Source: Actinomycetales bacterium (GTDB lineage: Bacteria; Actinomycetota; Actinomycetes; Actinomycetales; Actinomycetaceae). From it: a stretch of DNA of 64,000 bases. Positions 43,556 through 52,493 of this stretch are shown here, piece by piece. The translations under genes and the position numbers were made by a program. Numbering within the stretch: the first letter of the stretch is position 1; every line of letters begins with the position of its first letter. The notes beneath the pieces were generated by a model, which saw only the letters and a list, made by a program, of their open reading frames with translations, had not been told where the DNA came from and made no database searches. The stretch covers positions 1 through 64,000 of the forward strand of contig JAATFD010000005.1 in the NCBI GenBank assembly GCA_015655375.1, in the 5' to 3' direction.

Positions 43556-44904
43556 CGATTCCTTCCTGTTGTGTGTGACTGTGCGCGGGACAGGGCGAGC
43601 GCATGAGCGCACGCGAGGACCAGCACCGCGATGAGGGCGTAGAACCCCATGCAGATCTCCCAAGCGGGAGTGAAGGTGCCCGAGCGATCGGACATCCACG
43701 AATAGAGAACGGGGCCCAGGGCCGAGAACGCCCCGACGGCAAAGGTGACGAAGGAGTAGATCCGCCCGTAGGAGGCCGCCCCGAAGAAGTGGCGCACGGT
43801 CAGCGGCGGGATCACGACGAGTCCGGCGTACCCGCCGCCGAACAGGGCACAACCGAGCAGGAACGCCGTAGCATGTGCACCGGCGAGGACGACGACCAGC
43901 GATCCGACGATTCCCAGCCCGGCGGCGCTTAGCGCTGCGGCAACCGTCCCCGTCCGGTCGTTCAGCCAGCCGAGAGCGACCTTGAATCCGATGGCGCCGA
44001 TCATGATCGCGGAGACTCCCGCAGCTCCCGTCGCCGGATCCAATCCGATGCGCGCCGCATGGCTGGGAACCTGTTGGAGCATGGTCGCTCCCACGGCGAA
44101 GAGCCCGCCGATCACAGCAAGCATCCAGAAGACTGGCGACCGCAGGCTGAACTGCAGGTGCGGTGCCTCGACGTCGCGCCCAGAGCTTTCCACCGCGACG
44201 CGCGTCGACGGCGATTCCTGTACCCCGTAGGGGCGCAGCCCATATTCCTCGGGACTGCGACGGATGAGCGCGATGATGGCGGGCACGGTGAACAACGCGG
44301 ACACGACCGCCAGGACGACCCGCGCACCTCGCCACCCGATCGATCCGATCAACGCGGACCCGACCGGATTGACGATGGCGGCGACGAGACTGGCGAACGC
44401 GGCGGCGATCCCCAACGCGGTGCCGTTACGCACCGCAAACCAATTGGTGATGATCAATGGGATCGGGATGTACATGAGGAACCCGTAGCAGATCCCCAGG
44501 ACGATGCCCGCCACGTTCCACTGCCACAGAGCCGTGAAGGTCGAACCCAGCCCATAGGTGACGGCCATGACGACAGCGACGACCCCCAACTGGAGCCGGA
44601 ACGGGTATTTCGGCAACACCCGTCCGGCGATCGGTAACGTCACCGTCATCACCAGTGCCAGCAGAGTCAGATAGACATTGAACGAGGAAAGACTCCACCC
44701 CATCTCGTCGGTGACCGCCACCATGTAGATGCCTGCGGAGTTCCCGATCACACCGACGACACCGCCGTACAACAGGCAGCATCCAGCCAGGACCTTCCAG
44801 GCAGGATGAACTCCTCCGGTTCCACGTGTCGGGGAATCTCCGGCGTTGGCCGGGTCGGGGTTCATCACAGTGGCCCGGCCCGCAGTCGTGTCCAGGTCGT
44901 TCAT
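43552..44904 (-). CDS. MFS transporter (monocarboxylate/OFA type), second of the cluster
   Basis: A 450-residue 12-helix permease. Typical parts are VIGNSAGIYMVAVTDEMGWSLSSFNVYLTLL, GFLMYIPIPLIITNWFAVRNGTALGIAAA and the RGPL-like loop with IGWRGARVVL. The branch contains oxalate/formate antiporters and BaiG-like carriers. The start overlaps the DinB-like stop (ATGA). A sister permease lies at 52494-53732. One probably imports the substrate and the other exports the reduced product or a coupled acid. Confidence 0.82.
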   Translation of the reverse strand: MNDLDTTAGRATVMNPDPANAGDSPTRGTGGVHPAWKVLAGCCLLYGGVVGVIGNSAGIYMVAVTDEMGWSLSSFNVYLTLLALVMTVTLPIAGRVLPKYPFRLQLGVVAVVMAVTYGLGSTFTALWQWNVAGIVLGICYGFLMYIPIPLIITNWFAVRNGTALGIAAAFASLVAAIVNPVGSALIGSIGWRGARVVLAVVSALFTVPAIIALIRRSPEEYGLRPYGVQESPSTRVAVESSGRDVEAPHLQFSLRSPVFWMLAVIGGLFAVGATMLQQVPSHAARIGLDPATGAAGVSAIMIGAIGFKVALGWLNDRTGTVAAALSAAGLGIVGSLVVVLAGAHATAFLLGCALFGGGYAGLVVIPPLTVRHFFGAASYGRIYSFVTFAVGAFSALGPVLYSWMSDRSGTFTPAWEICMGFYALIAVLVLACAHALALSRAQSHTTGRNR

Positions 44905-45680
44905 CGCGGGTGGATGGCCGGCGGACAAGCCGCCGCCTCTCCGGCAAAGGCCTGGACGACCGTCGCATACCTGCGTGCCTCGTCTCCTTCCACCTGCAAG
45001 TCCGTGTCCATCCAATTGCGACGTCGCACGGCGACCAGAGCCCAGTCCTTGGCGGTCCCAGAAATGCGATTGGCGGCCTCCGGATCGCCCTTCGTCCACA
45101 TCGCTCCCGAGGGGAGGGTGATCTCGAGGAAGAGTGGAGTGTCCGGAAGCTCGAAACCGTTGATCCGGTAGGCGTTGGGCCGTGCCTGCCAGGACAGGAA
45201 CAGGGTCGCGCTGATCCGGTCGCGGACTTCCGGTTCGAGGCCGAGCGCGTCCGTGAGGTCCACCGAGTGTGCCCACAGCTCCATCAGCCGTGCTGACGCG
45301 AGCGAACGGGCCGCCATCGGCAGCCCTGGTGCCCACGGCACGCGATCCTTCGGATTCTTGTCGAGCATCATGACATCCATGCGGGAACGGATCCGACGCC
45401 ACCGGTCGAGGACCTCGGCACCGGGCAGGTGACGGAAGCGCAGGACCTGGTGGATCTCGTTGTGCTGGAAGAACGGATCGGCGAAGACCTGGACGTTCTC
45501 CGCATTGCCTTCCATCATCTGAATGGCCGCATAATCGAACGCGGTGATGTGGAGGAGCTCGTCCTTGAACGTCCACTCCGTGTGGGCGGCCGGCCGGTCC
45601 CAATCCTCGTCCGTGAACGAGGAGACGAGGACATCGACGCGCGCCTGCTCGGCGATCAGATCGGTGACGATCGGCTTCAT
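44901..45680 (-). CDS. DinB / maleylpyruvate-isomerase-type protein, TIGR03084-like
   Basis: A 259-residue protein of the DinB fold, which binds a metal through a histidine triad and often uses mycothiol as cosubstrate. The core is DWDRPAAHTEWTFKDELLHI and the MELWAHSVDLTDALG segment. The histidines in TEWTFKDELLH and WAHSVD match the ligand positions. Members include maleylpyruvate isomerase and S-transferases. In an acyl-CoA cluster it may isomerise, hydrate or detoxify an intermediate; this is inference. It starts with overlap (TGATG) at the dehydrogenase stop. Confidence 0.72.
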   Translation of the reverse strand: MKPIVTDLIAEQARVDVLVSSFTDEDWDRPAAHTEWTFKDELLHITAFDYAAIQMMEGNAENVQVFADPFFQHNEIHQVLRFRHLPGAEVLDRWRRIRSRMDVMMLDKNPKDRVPWAPGLPMAARSLASARLMELWAHSVDLTDALGLEPEVRDRISATLFLSWQARPNAYRINGFELPDTPLFLEITLPSGAMWTKGDPEAANRISGTAKDWALVAVRRRNWMDTDLQVEGDEARRYATVVQAFAGEAAACPPAIHPR

Positions 45681-46846
45681 CAGTGGTCTCCCTTGGTCGC
45701 GAACTGCTTGAGAAGCGAACGCCCGGCGATATGGACCATCACCTCGTCGGTCCCACCGCCGATGCGTTGGACGCGGGCATCAACCCAAAGCCGGGACACG
45801 CGGCAATCGGTCGTGTAGCCGATGCCCCCGAAGATCTGGAGAGCGTCATCGATGACCTCATTGGCAGCCTGTGCGCAGTGCAGCTTCGCCAGGGCTGAGT
45901 CGATCTGAACGGGGAGCCCGTTGTCGATCTCCCACGCGGTCTTGAAGACCAGGCCGCGCATCGTCTCGATCTTGATCTTCATCCGAGTGATCTTCTCCTG
46001 GATGAGCTGGAAACTGCCGATCGTGCGGCCGAACTGGACGCGCTGCGCAGCATAGGCAGCGGCGTCGTTGAAGGCGCACTCCGCCATTCCAAGCATCGTG
46101 GCAGCCATCAGAAGTCGCTCGACCTCGAAGTTCTCCATGGCTTGCATGAAGCCGTTGCCCTCGATGCCGACCAGATCGGATTCATCCAGCTCGACATTGT
46201 CGAGATAGACCTCGCAGGTGTCCATCATGTGCCACCCGATCTTCTGCAGTGGCTCGATCGTGACGCCCTCGGCCTTCATCGGCATCCACCACATGGTGAA
46301 CGCATTCTTCTTGCCGGTTCCCTCCGTCTCGTCGGCGTTGCGGGCGAGGCACAGCATGTACTTCGCGCGCAGCGCGTTGCTCATGAAGGTCTTGTGACCG
46401 TTGAGGTAGACCTTGCCGTCGCGCCGCGCGAAAGTCGTCGCCAGCGCCGAGGAATCCGACCCCGCTTGGGGCTCGGTGAATCCGAGGACGAACCCCACGT
46501 TGCCCTGCTGGATCTGCTCGAGGCACTGGGCCTTCTGCTCGTCGTTGCCGAAACGCAGCATGTCCGCGATCGACAGAGCCTGCCCGAAGGCGAAGTGCGG
46601 TCCGCCGTTCTTCGTGATCTCCTCTGCGACGAGCATGAGGGTCGCCGTGTCGACGGGGGTCCCGCCGTATTCCTCCGGAATACCCAAGGTCGAGAAACCC
46701 GATTCGACGAGGGCGTCGATGAATTCCTGAGGATACCTGTGCTGCTCGTTGCACTCCTTCATGTAGTCCTCGGTGCACGAGCGCGCCATCACCTCCCGCA
46801 GGCTCTCCAGCAGCAGTTGCTGATCCTCGGTGATCGTGAAGTCCAT
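45680..46846 (-). CDS. CaiA-like acyl-CoA dehydrogenase/reductase
   Basis: A 388-residue acyl-CoA dehydrogenase-fold flavoprotein with E. coli CaiA (crotonobetainyl-CoA reductase) as the closest match I recall. Shared stretches are NEQHRYPQEFIDAL, the FTEPQAGSDSSALATTF substrate loop and WWMPMKAEGVTIEPLQKIGWHMMDTC. VELDESDLVGIEGNGF, YAAQRVQFGRTIGSFQLIQEK and LQIFGGIGYTTDCRVSRLWVDARVQRIGGGTDEV also fit. In CaiA electrons arrive from FixABCX and reduce a C=C bond; the full Fix set follows four genes later. The ATG at 46846 has AAGGAG upstream. Confidence 0.85.
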   Translation of the reverse strand: MDFTITEDQQLLLESLREVMARSCTEDYMKECNEQHRYPQEFIDALVESGFSTLGIPEEYGGTPVDTATLMLVAEEITKNGGPHFAFGQALSIADMLRFGNDEQKAQCLEQIQQGNVGFVLGFTEPQAGSDSSALATTFARRDGKVYLNGHKTFMSNALRAKYMLCLARNADETEGTGKKNAFTMWWMPMKAEGVTIEPLQKIGWHMMDTCEVYLDNVELDESDLVGIEGNGFMQAMENFEVERLLMAATMLGMAECAFNDAAAYAAQRVQFGRTIGSFQLIQEKITRMKIKIETMRGLVFKTAWEIDNGLPVQIDSALAKLHCAQAANEVIDDALQIFGGIGYTTDCRVSRLWVDARVQRIGGGTDEVMVHIAGRSLLKQFATKGDH

Positions 46847-46847
46847 G

Positions 46848-49490
46848 TCATTCTCCTTGGGTCGAAGTCGTCGGGAGCTCATAGAGGAATCCGCCGTTCC
46901 GGCCGATCCGTCTGGTCAGAAGGCCGCACGTGACGGCGTGGTCGAGGTAGACGAGGGTCTCGCTCACGGTCAGCCACCGCAGTGCGGGTGAAAGATCGTG
47001 CCACTGCACGCAGGTGTGCCAGGCAATCGAGGGGGCGATCTCTCGAGCGGTGCGATGCCCATCGGCGACGAGACCACAGACCTCGTCGAGTCGATGCAGA
47101 TGCCGTGCACGCAGGGTGGCGACGCGTTCGGGAACGTCGTCGATCGTCGGACCGTGACCCGGGAGGATCCGGGCGACCCGACGTTCGTCCAGCGTGTCGA
47201 GCAACGCCAGGTACCCGCCCAGGCGGTCCTCGCCCGTGCCGTCATGGAGCAGGGGCGGGGTCGTCAGAGCGAGGACCTCGTCCCCGCACAGCAACGTCCG
47301 GCTGGGCTCATGGAACAGGCAGGCCTGGCCGGCGCTGTGACCGTGCGTCAACCAGACGCTCAGACGACGCCCACCCACCTCGATCACGTCACCGTCGTTG
47401 ACGCCGCGCAGGGAGAGCCGCGAGGTCGCAGGCGCGCTTGACTGGCCGACGATCGTGAAGAGGTCGGCGTCCTCGGCCTGTGAGAATCCTTCGGCGTGCA
47501 TCCGTCGCCGGAGTTCTTGGGCCAAACGGAACGACGCCGCCGGATCCATCAACTCGATGCAAGCCGGAGAGGCGAAGATGCGACGCACCCACCGGCCCAT
47601 CCGTGCCAGCATGCCCCAATGGTCGCAGTGCTCGTGCGTGATGAAGACGTCGAGGCCCGCCTCCTCGACCCCCAATCGGTCAAGTGCCGCCGTCAAAGCC
47701 CGCTCGGTCAGGTCGGAGTCCCCTCCGACGTCGACGAGCAGGTCGCCGTGGCTGTCCCCCCGGATGAAGTAACACGAGGACGTCCGTTCGACGGTGTCCT
47801 CCAACGGAAGCGTGAGGCGCCAGATCTCTGGATCCCAGCTCACCTGGGTGAGCAGCTCCGCCGTCTCGTCGCCGATGAAGTTGGCCGGCACGTCCTCGCG
47901 CCCGCCGCAGCGCTCAATGATCCGCTCGCGATTGACTTTGCCCGAGAAGTCCCGATCGAGGCTGTCGAGGATGCTCAAATGGCGCGGCTTCTTGAAACTG
48001 GCGATCGAGCGCACACAGAACTCCTGGAGTTGCGCCAATGTGAGGGTGGCTCCGGGGACGAGCTCAACCGCGCAGGCGACCGCTTCACCGAAAGCGGCAT
48101 CCGGGACACCGAAGACAATGCAGTCACGGACCGCGGGGTGCTCTCGGATGACGGACTCGACCTCGCCGACGAAGACGTTCTCCCCGCCGGACTTGATCAT
48201 CTCCTTCAGGCGTGAGCGGAGGTGGAAGCATCCCTGGGGGTCACGCACCATCACGTCGCCGGTGTGCAGCCACCCGTCATCAGTGAAGGCCGCCCGCGTC
48301 AGCTCCGGCTGGCCGTCATAGCCGGCCATCATCGCCGACGAGCGGACGAGGCATTCCCCGGCCACGCCATCGGGCACCTCACGGCCGTCACGGTCGACGA
48401 TTGTCATCTCGATGAACGGCATGGGCGTGCCGACGCTGCTCAGCCGGGGATCGTCGGTTGCCAGCATGTCCCGCGTCATCATCAGGCTCGATCCGAGACC
48501 GCTCTCGGTCTGACCCCACCCGAAGCAGATGTCCGCGGAGGGGAAGTGCCGCAGGATCGAACTCGCGATCTCACGGGTCATCCCGCCGGCCGAGCTCTGG
48601 ACAACACGGACCGAGGACAGATCGGCGCCCCCGACCCGCGGATCGTCAAGCAGCCGCGCATAAGTCGTCGGCGGAAGCATGATCATGTAGGAGACGCGGT
48701 GTTCCTCGATGTCCGCGAGGATCCGACCAGGATCGAAACCGGCCTCGATGATGACCGTGGATCCGACCGCCAGTGCCATGCACAACCAGTCGTGGCCGCC
48801 GTGGTGGTCGAGGGGGCACTGGATGAGAACGGTCTTCGAGGGATCGCTCGCCAGGCCGTTCGAGCGATAGGTGCCCTCGATCTCGATAAGGTCCGCACGA
48901 TGGGTGCGCACGACGGCCTTGGGACGTCCGGTCGATCCCCCGGTGAACTGGATGCGGGACACGGCATCGGGCGATCCCACTCTCAGGGGATCCGCGATGG
49001 GTTCCGTTGACTCGGTCGGGCACTCGTCGAAACCGTCGACGTGGGCGCCGACGGTCCACGTTCTCATTCCCTCGGGCAGCCCCGGCGACGCCAGACGCAC
49101 CCGTGCCGCGGAACCGGGGCCGAGGACGAGGGCGCGCACACGCGCGTGATGACAGAAGCTCTGGATCTCCTCGGGCACCGATCGGAAGTTCAGCGGCACG
49201 GCGATCGCGCCCAGCTCCTGGATCGCGAAATAGGTCTCGACAATCTCGATGCCGTTCGGCAGAAGGATCGCGACACGATCCCCCACGTCGATGCCCCGCT
49301 CATGCAATGCGTGGGCAAGCACGTCGACCCGGACCCCAAGCTCGCGGTACGTCAGGCTCTGGTCCGTGGTGACCAGGGCGATCCGATCGGGGTGACGACG
49401 GATGCTCTGACGCAACGGCTCCGCCATGGAGGACATGTCGGAGGGAACGACGAACTCCCCGAGGTCATGCGTCGCGGTGACGGATGCCAT
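46848..49490 (-). CDS. Acyl-CoA ligase fused to a metallo-beta-lactamase domain
   Basis: An 880-residue two-enzyme fusion. Residues 25-530 form an ANL acyl-CoA ligase: FTGGSTGRPK near 183, GWGQTES near 325, HTGD near 409, KSGGEN near 433 and the catalytic lysine in FSGKVNRE near 518. Residues about 555-800 are a metallo-beta-lactamase fold with a complete metal set: THEHCDHWG near 618, THGHSAG near 716, CGDEV near 736 and PGHGP near 777. A winged-helix tail of about 70 residues resembles LACTB2-type proteins. ATP-dependent CoA activation and a thioester- or lactone-hydrolysing partner in one chain is unusual. The ATG at 49490 overlaps the previous stop. Confidence 0.88.
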   Translation of the reverse strand: MASVTATHDLGEFVVPSDMSSMAEPLRQSIRRHPDRIALVTTDQSLTYRELGVRVDVLAHALHERGIDVGDRVAILLPNGIEIVETYFAIQELGAIAVPLNFRSVPEEIQSFCHHARVRALVLGPGSAARVRLASPGLPEGMRTWTVGAHVDGFDECPTESTEPIADPLRVGSPDAVSRIQFTGGSTGRPKAVVRTHRADLIEIEGTYRSNGLASDPSKTVLIQCPLDHHGGHDWLCMALAVGSTVIIEAGFDPGRILADIEEHRVSYMIMLPPTTYARLLDDPRVGGADLSSVRVVQSSAGGMTREIASSILRHFPSADICFGWGQTESGLGSSLMMTRDMLATDDPRLSSVGTPMPFIEMTIVDRDGREVPDGVAGECLVRSSAMMAGYDGQPELTRAAFTDDGWLHTGDVMVRDPQGCFHLRSRLKEMIKSGGENVFVGEVESVIREHPAVRDCIVFGVPDAAFGEAVACAVELVPGATLTLAQLQEFCVRSIASFKKPRHLSILDSLDRDFSGKVNRERIIERCGGREDVPANFIGDETAELLTQVSWDPEIWRLTLPLEDTVERTSSCYFIRGDSHGDLLVDVGGDSDLTERALTAALDRLGVEEAGLDVFITHEHCDHWGMLARMGRWVRRIFASPACIELMDPAASFRLAQELRRRMHAEGFSQAEDADLFTIVGQSSAPATSRLSLRGVNDGDVIEVGGRRLSVWLTHGHSAGQACLFHEPSRTLLCGDEVLALTTPPLLHDGTGEDRLGGYLALLDTLDERRVARILPGHGPTIDDVPERVATLRARHLHRLDEVCGLVADGHRTAREIAPSIAWHTCVQWHDLSPALRWLTVSETLVYLDHAVTCGLLTRRIGRNGGFLYELPTTSTQGE

Positions 49491-50254
49491 CACGAGGAAC
49501 GCTCACTGTCCGCGCGTGTCCTCGTCACCTGGGCGCAGAACGGCGAGGCCGTGGCCTCAGCCGCCATGACGGAGTCGAGCCCAGCCGCCACCGACTGGTT
49601 CATGATCTCCTTCGTGACCTCGATCGACTCGCGGGGCATGGCCGCCAGTGAACGAGCGAGCCCCTCAGTCTCCGACTCGAGATCTGAGGCCGGGAAGGAC
49701 CGGTTCGCGATTCCCATTCGAACCAGGTCGTCCCCAGACAGCTCTCGATTGAAGAAGAGAATCTCCTTGGCGACGTGCTCGCCGACGACGTCGGGGAGCA
49801 ACCTCATGAGTCCCATTTCGGGGGCGATGCCGATCGCGCAGAACGCCGGGATGACCCGGAGGTCCCTCGCGACGCAGACGAGATCGGCCGCGAGCATCAG
49901 GGAGAACGCACCACCGACGGCAAATCCATCGGCCATGACGATCACTGGAGTCGCGATGTCGCGAATCGTCCGGATTGCTCGGAGGTAATGGCGCAGAAGA
50001 ACCCGCCCGTCCCCCAAGGGATTCTCCGACCCCGAGGTCTGGGTGAGGTCTCCGCCGCTGGAGAAGGTCCCGCCCGCGCCCCGCACGATGACGACGGCGA
50101 CCGAGGGATCGGCCTCGAGGTCGAGGAGCGCGGTCGAGAGGCGATCCATCATGTCGGCACTGATCGCGTTCTTCTTGCGCGGTTGGTTGAAGGTGATCCA
50201 GGCGATCGGGGCGTCGATACGCACCCCGACCGTCGGCGACGATGACTCACTCAT
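49490..50254 (-). CDS. Enoyl-CoA hydratase/isomerase (crotonase) family protein
   Basis: A 254-residue crotonase-fold protein. The oxyanion-hole stretches are GTFSSGGDL (about 62-70) and GFAVGGAFSLMLAAD (about 108-122). A glutamate in GIAPEMGLMRLLP sits at one catalytic position; the other is not obvious, so the chemistry may be isomerisation or dehydration rather than plain hydration. It is not clearly CaiD. RNxAIS near the N terminus reads KKNAISADMM. The ATG at 50254 has GGAGAGA upstream. It lies 15 bases after the reductase stop and overlaps the ligase fusion start. Confidence 0.87.
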   Translation of the reverse strand: MSESSSPTVGVRIDAPIAWITFNQPRKKNAISADMMDRLSTALLDLEADPSVAVVIVRGAGGTFSSGGDLTQTSGSENPLGDGRVLLRHYLRAIRTIRDIATPVIVMADGFAVGGAFSLMLAADLVCVARDLRVIPAFCAIGIAPEMGLMRLLPDVVGEHVAKEILFFNRELSGDDLVRMGIANRSFPASDLESETEGLARSLAAMPRESIEVTKEIMNQSVAAGLDSVMAAEATASPFCAQVTRTRADSERSS

Positions 50255-50269
50255 GGATGTCTCTCCGTC

Positions 50270-52354
50270 TCAGATCTGACAGGCCGCTTGATAGCCGGCC
50301 TTCGTCGCGTCGGCGATCCGTCCGGGAGAGATGCAGTCCCCCACCGGGAACACCGGGATGTCCAACCCCTTGAGCTGCTCATACAGCGAGGTGTTGGGCT
50401 GGAAACCCAGAGTGACGACGACGGTCTTCGCCCTCACCTCGATCTCTTCGTCGCCGTCGGCGCCCGATCGCACTGCTCGGACCGTCTTCGGGGTGATCTC
50501 GGTGATGCGTGTGTTCTCGTAGGTGTTGACGTTGGGGGCCTTCTTGAAGGCCGACCGCATGTGGAACCGGTCCGAGGACCCGACGTCCCATCCGACCTTG
50601 CGACCCTCCTCGAAGATCTCCGTTTGACGACCCGAATGCATCGTCAGCTCGCCGAGCTCGCATCCGGGCAGACCGCCGCCGATGATGGCGATCGGGTTGC
50701 CCAGCGGCCACGGGCTGCGCTTGGTCAACGCCCGGGCAAAGCCGGGCGTGTAGTAGAACTTGAGGAATTCCGCTCCGCAGTTCCACATCACCTTGTTGAC
50801 GAGGCCGGGCTTGCTCGGCGGGTTGCCATTGAGCATGTCAAGGAAATCATGGGAGGTCACGACGTTCTTTCCGTCGATTCCCTTGACATCGATGTTCTTG
50901 GGCTCTCCGCCGATCGCGAGGATCACAGCGTCCGGCTTGACACGACGGACGAGTTCTGCCGTCACGGGGGTCTTCAGGACAACCTTGATCTCCGGGTGTT
51001 GACTCAGCTGACGCTTGTAGTACTTCAGCAGTCGTTCGTGCATCGGGGAGAAGATCGAACTCATCTTCACGGAGCCGCCCACCCGTGGTCCGGCCTCGTA
51101 GATCGTCACGTCGAACCCGCGCTGGATCGCAGTGAAGGCGGCAGACAGTCCTCCCGGCCCGGACCCCGCGATCATCACCTTCTTGTGCGTGGAAGATACC
51201 GGCGGGGCCATTTCCCGGAGCTCCTCGCCGAGGCGGGCATTGACGCCGCACTTGGTCAGTGCCAGCCCCTTGCCCACGACGTCGTCAAGGCAGCGGTTGC
51301 AGCAGATGCACAGCCGGATGTCGAGGGGGCGATCCTCGACGACCTTGCGAGGAAAGTCCGGATCCGCAATTGAGTAGCGCAGTCCGCCGATGATGTCGGC
51401 TTTGCCTTCGGCCAGGATCTTCTCCATGACAGAGGGGTCGGTCTCGCGGTACGCGGTGACGACCGGCTTGCGGGCAACGGTCTTGATCTTCTCCGAGATC
51501 CACGACCACTGTCCGTCCGCGATATCCTTCGTGGTCAGCGGGACGCTGGTCTCGTGCCATCCGACGGCAAGGTCGTGGAGGTCGATCCCGGCCTTCTCCC
51601 ACATCGGGGTGACCTTCAGGGAATCCTCGATCGTGTGTCCCTCGCCGATCTCGCTCGTCACATACTCGACGGGCGACCAGCGAATGAGGATCGGGAAATC
51701 GGGCCCCACTGCGGCGCGGATGCCCTCGATGACCTCGACGGTCAGCCGAGCGCGGTTCTCCAGGGACCCGCCGTACTCGTCCGTGCGGTCATTCGTCGCC
51801 GGGGACAGGAAGCGGTTGAGGATCCCGCCCACGCCTGCCATGACCTCGACGCCGTCGAATCCTGCCGCCTTGAGCACCCTCGCGCAGTCGATGTACTGCT
51901 GTTTGAAGATCTCGATGTGCTCGCGCTGCATCGTCTTGAACGGTCGCATGCCCTTGAGGATGAGGACGCCGGAGGGACCCCACGGCTGCTCGTCCTCGTC
52001 GGCGCTGGGCTTCCAGTCATGGACGAACCAGGGCTGACCGACCAACAGACCACCATGCTTGTGGATGACGTCGGCCATCGGGCGGATTCCCGGCACGCAC
52101 GACTCGTCATAGGCTGCGGGCAGCGGGTGTCCACCCGGGTGTTCCTTGTTCCGCTCGAAGGGGCACACGGTCTGGATGATGAGTGCCGTTCCGCCCCTCG
52201 CGCGCTCCTCCAGATAGGTGAGGAACTGTTGCGTCGGCTTGTTGTCCTCGACGTAGCCGGCCCCCGGGGACATCGACGTCGTCATCATGCGGTTGCGGAG
52301 CGTGACGCCTCCGACCGTGATGGGCGTCGACAGATGCGGAAAAATACGTCCCAT
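50270..52354 (-). CDS. NADH:flavin oxidoreductase / enoate reductase, BaiCD/FadH type
   Basis: A 694-residue three-part flavo-iron-sulfur enzyme. Residues 1-340 are an old-yellow-enzyme barrel (FMN), with the substrate-site loop around ALIIQTVCPF and SPATNDRTDEYGGSLENRARL. A 4Fe-4S site follows (C349, C352, C355, C369, in CICCNRCLD and TKCGVN). The NAD(P)/FAD part has GSGPGG near 397 and IGGGLPG near 558. Relatives are BaiCD/BaiH (bile acids), 2,4-dienoyl-CoA reductase and 2-enoate reductase. The ATG at 52354 has AAGGAG 12 bases upstream, which is rather far. Confidence 0.9.
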   Translation of the reverse strand: MGRIFPHLSTPITVGGVTLRNRMMTTSMSPGAGYVEDNKPTQQFLTYLEERARGGTALIIQTVCPFERNKEHPGGHPLPAAYDESCVPGIRPMADVIHKHGGLLVGQPWFVHDWKPSADEDEQPWGPSGVLILKGMRPFKTMQREHIEIFKQQYIDCARVLKAAGFDGVEVMAGVGGILNRFLSPATNDRTDEYGGSLENRARLTVEVIEGIRAAVGPDFPILIRWSPVEYVTSEIGEGHTIEDSLKVTPMWEKAGIDLHDLAVGWHETSVPLTTKDIADGQWSWISEKIKTVARKPVVTAYRETDPSVMEKILAEGKADIIGGLRYSIADPDFPRKVVEDRPLDIRLCICCNRCLDDVVGKGLALTKCGVNARLGEELREMAPPVSSTHKKVMIAGSGPGGLSAAFTAIQRGFDVTIYEAGPRVGGSVKMSSIFSPMHERLLKYYKRQLSQHPEIKVVLKTPVTAELVRRVKPDAVILAIGGEPKNIDVKGIDGKNVVTSHDFLDMLNGNPPSKPGLVNKVMWNCGAEFLKFYYTPGFARALTKRSPWPLGNPIAIIGGGLPGCELGELTMHSGRQTEIFEEGRKVGWDVGSSDRFHMRSAFKKAPNVNTYENTRITEITPKTVRAVRSGADGDEEIEVRAKTVVVTLGFQPNTSLYEQLKGLDIPVFPVGDCISPGRIADATKAGYQAACQI

Positions 52355-52493
52355 CGTGAACAAGACTCCTTTGGGCGAGCGCTGGGATCCAGCGCGTGAA
52401 ACACAGATGAAATGGGCCAAGACGCCCGAAAGAGCGCAGTCCTCCCCCACCCCGGACGGTCTGTGGACCGACCCGGGCTGGGGGCGTCACCGA

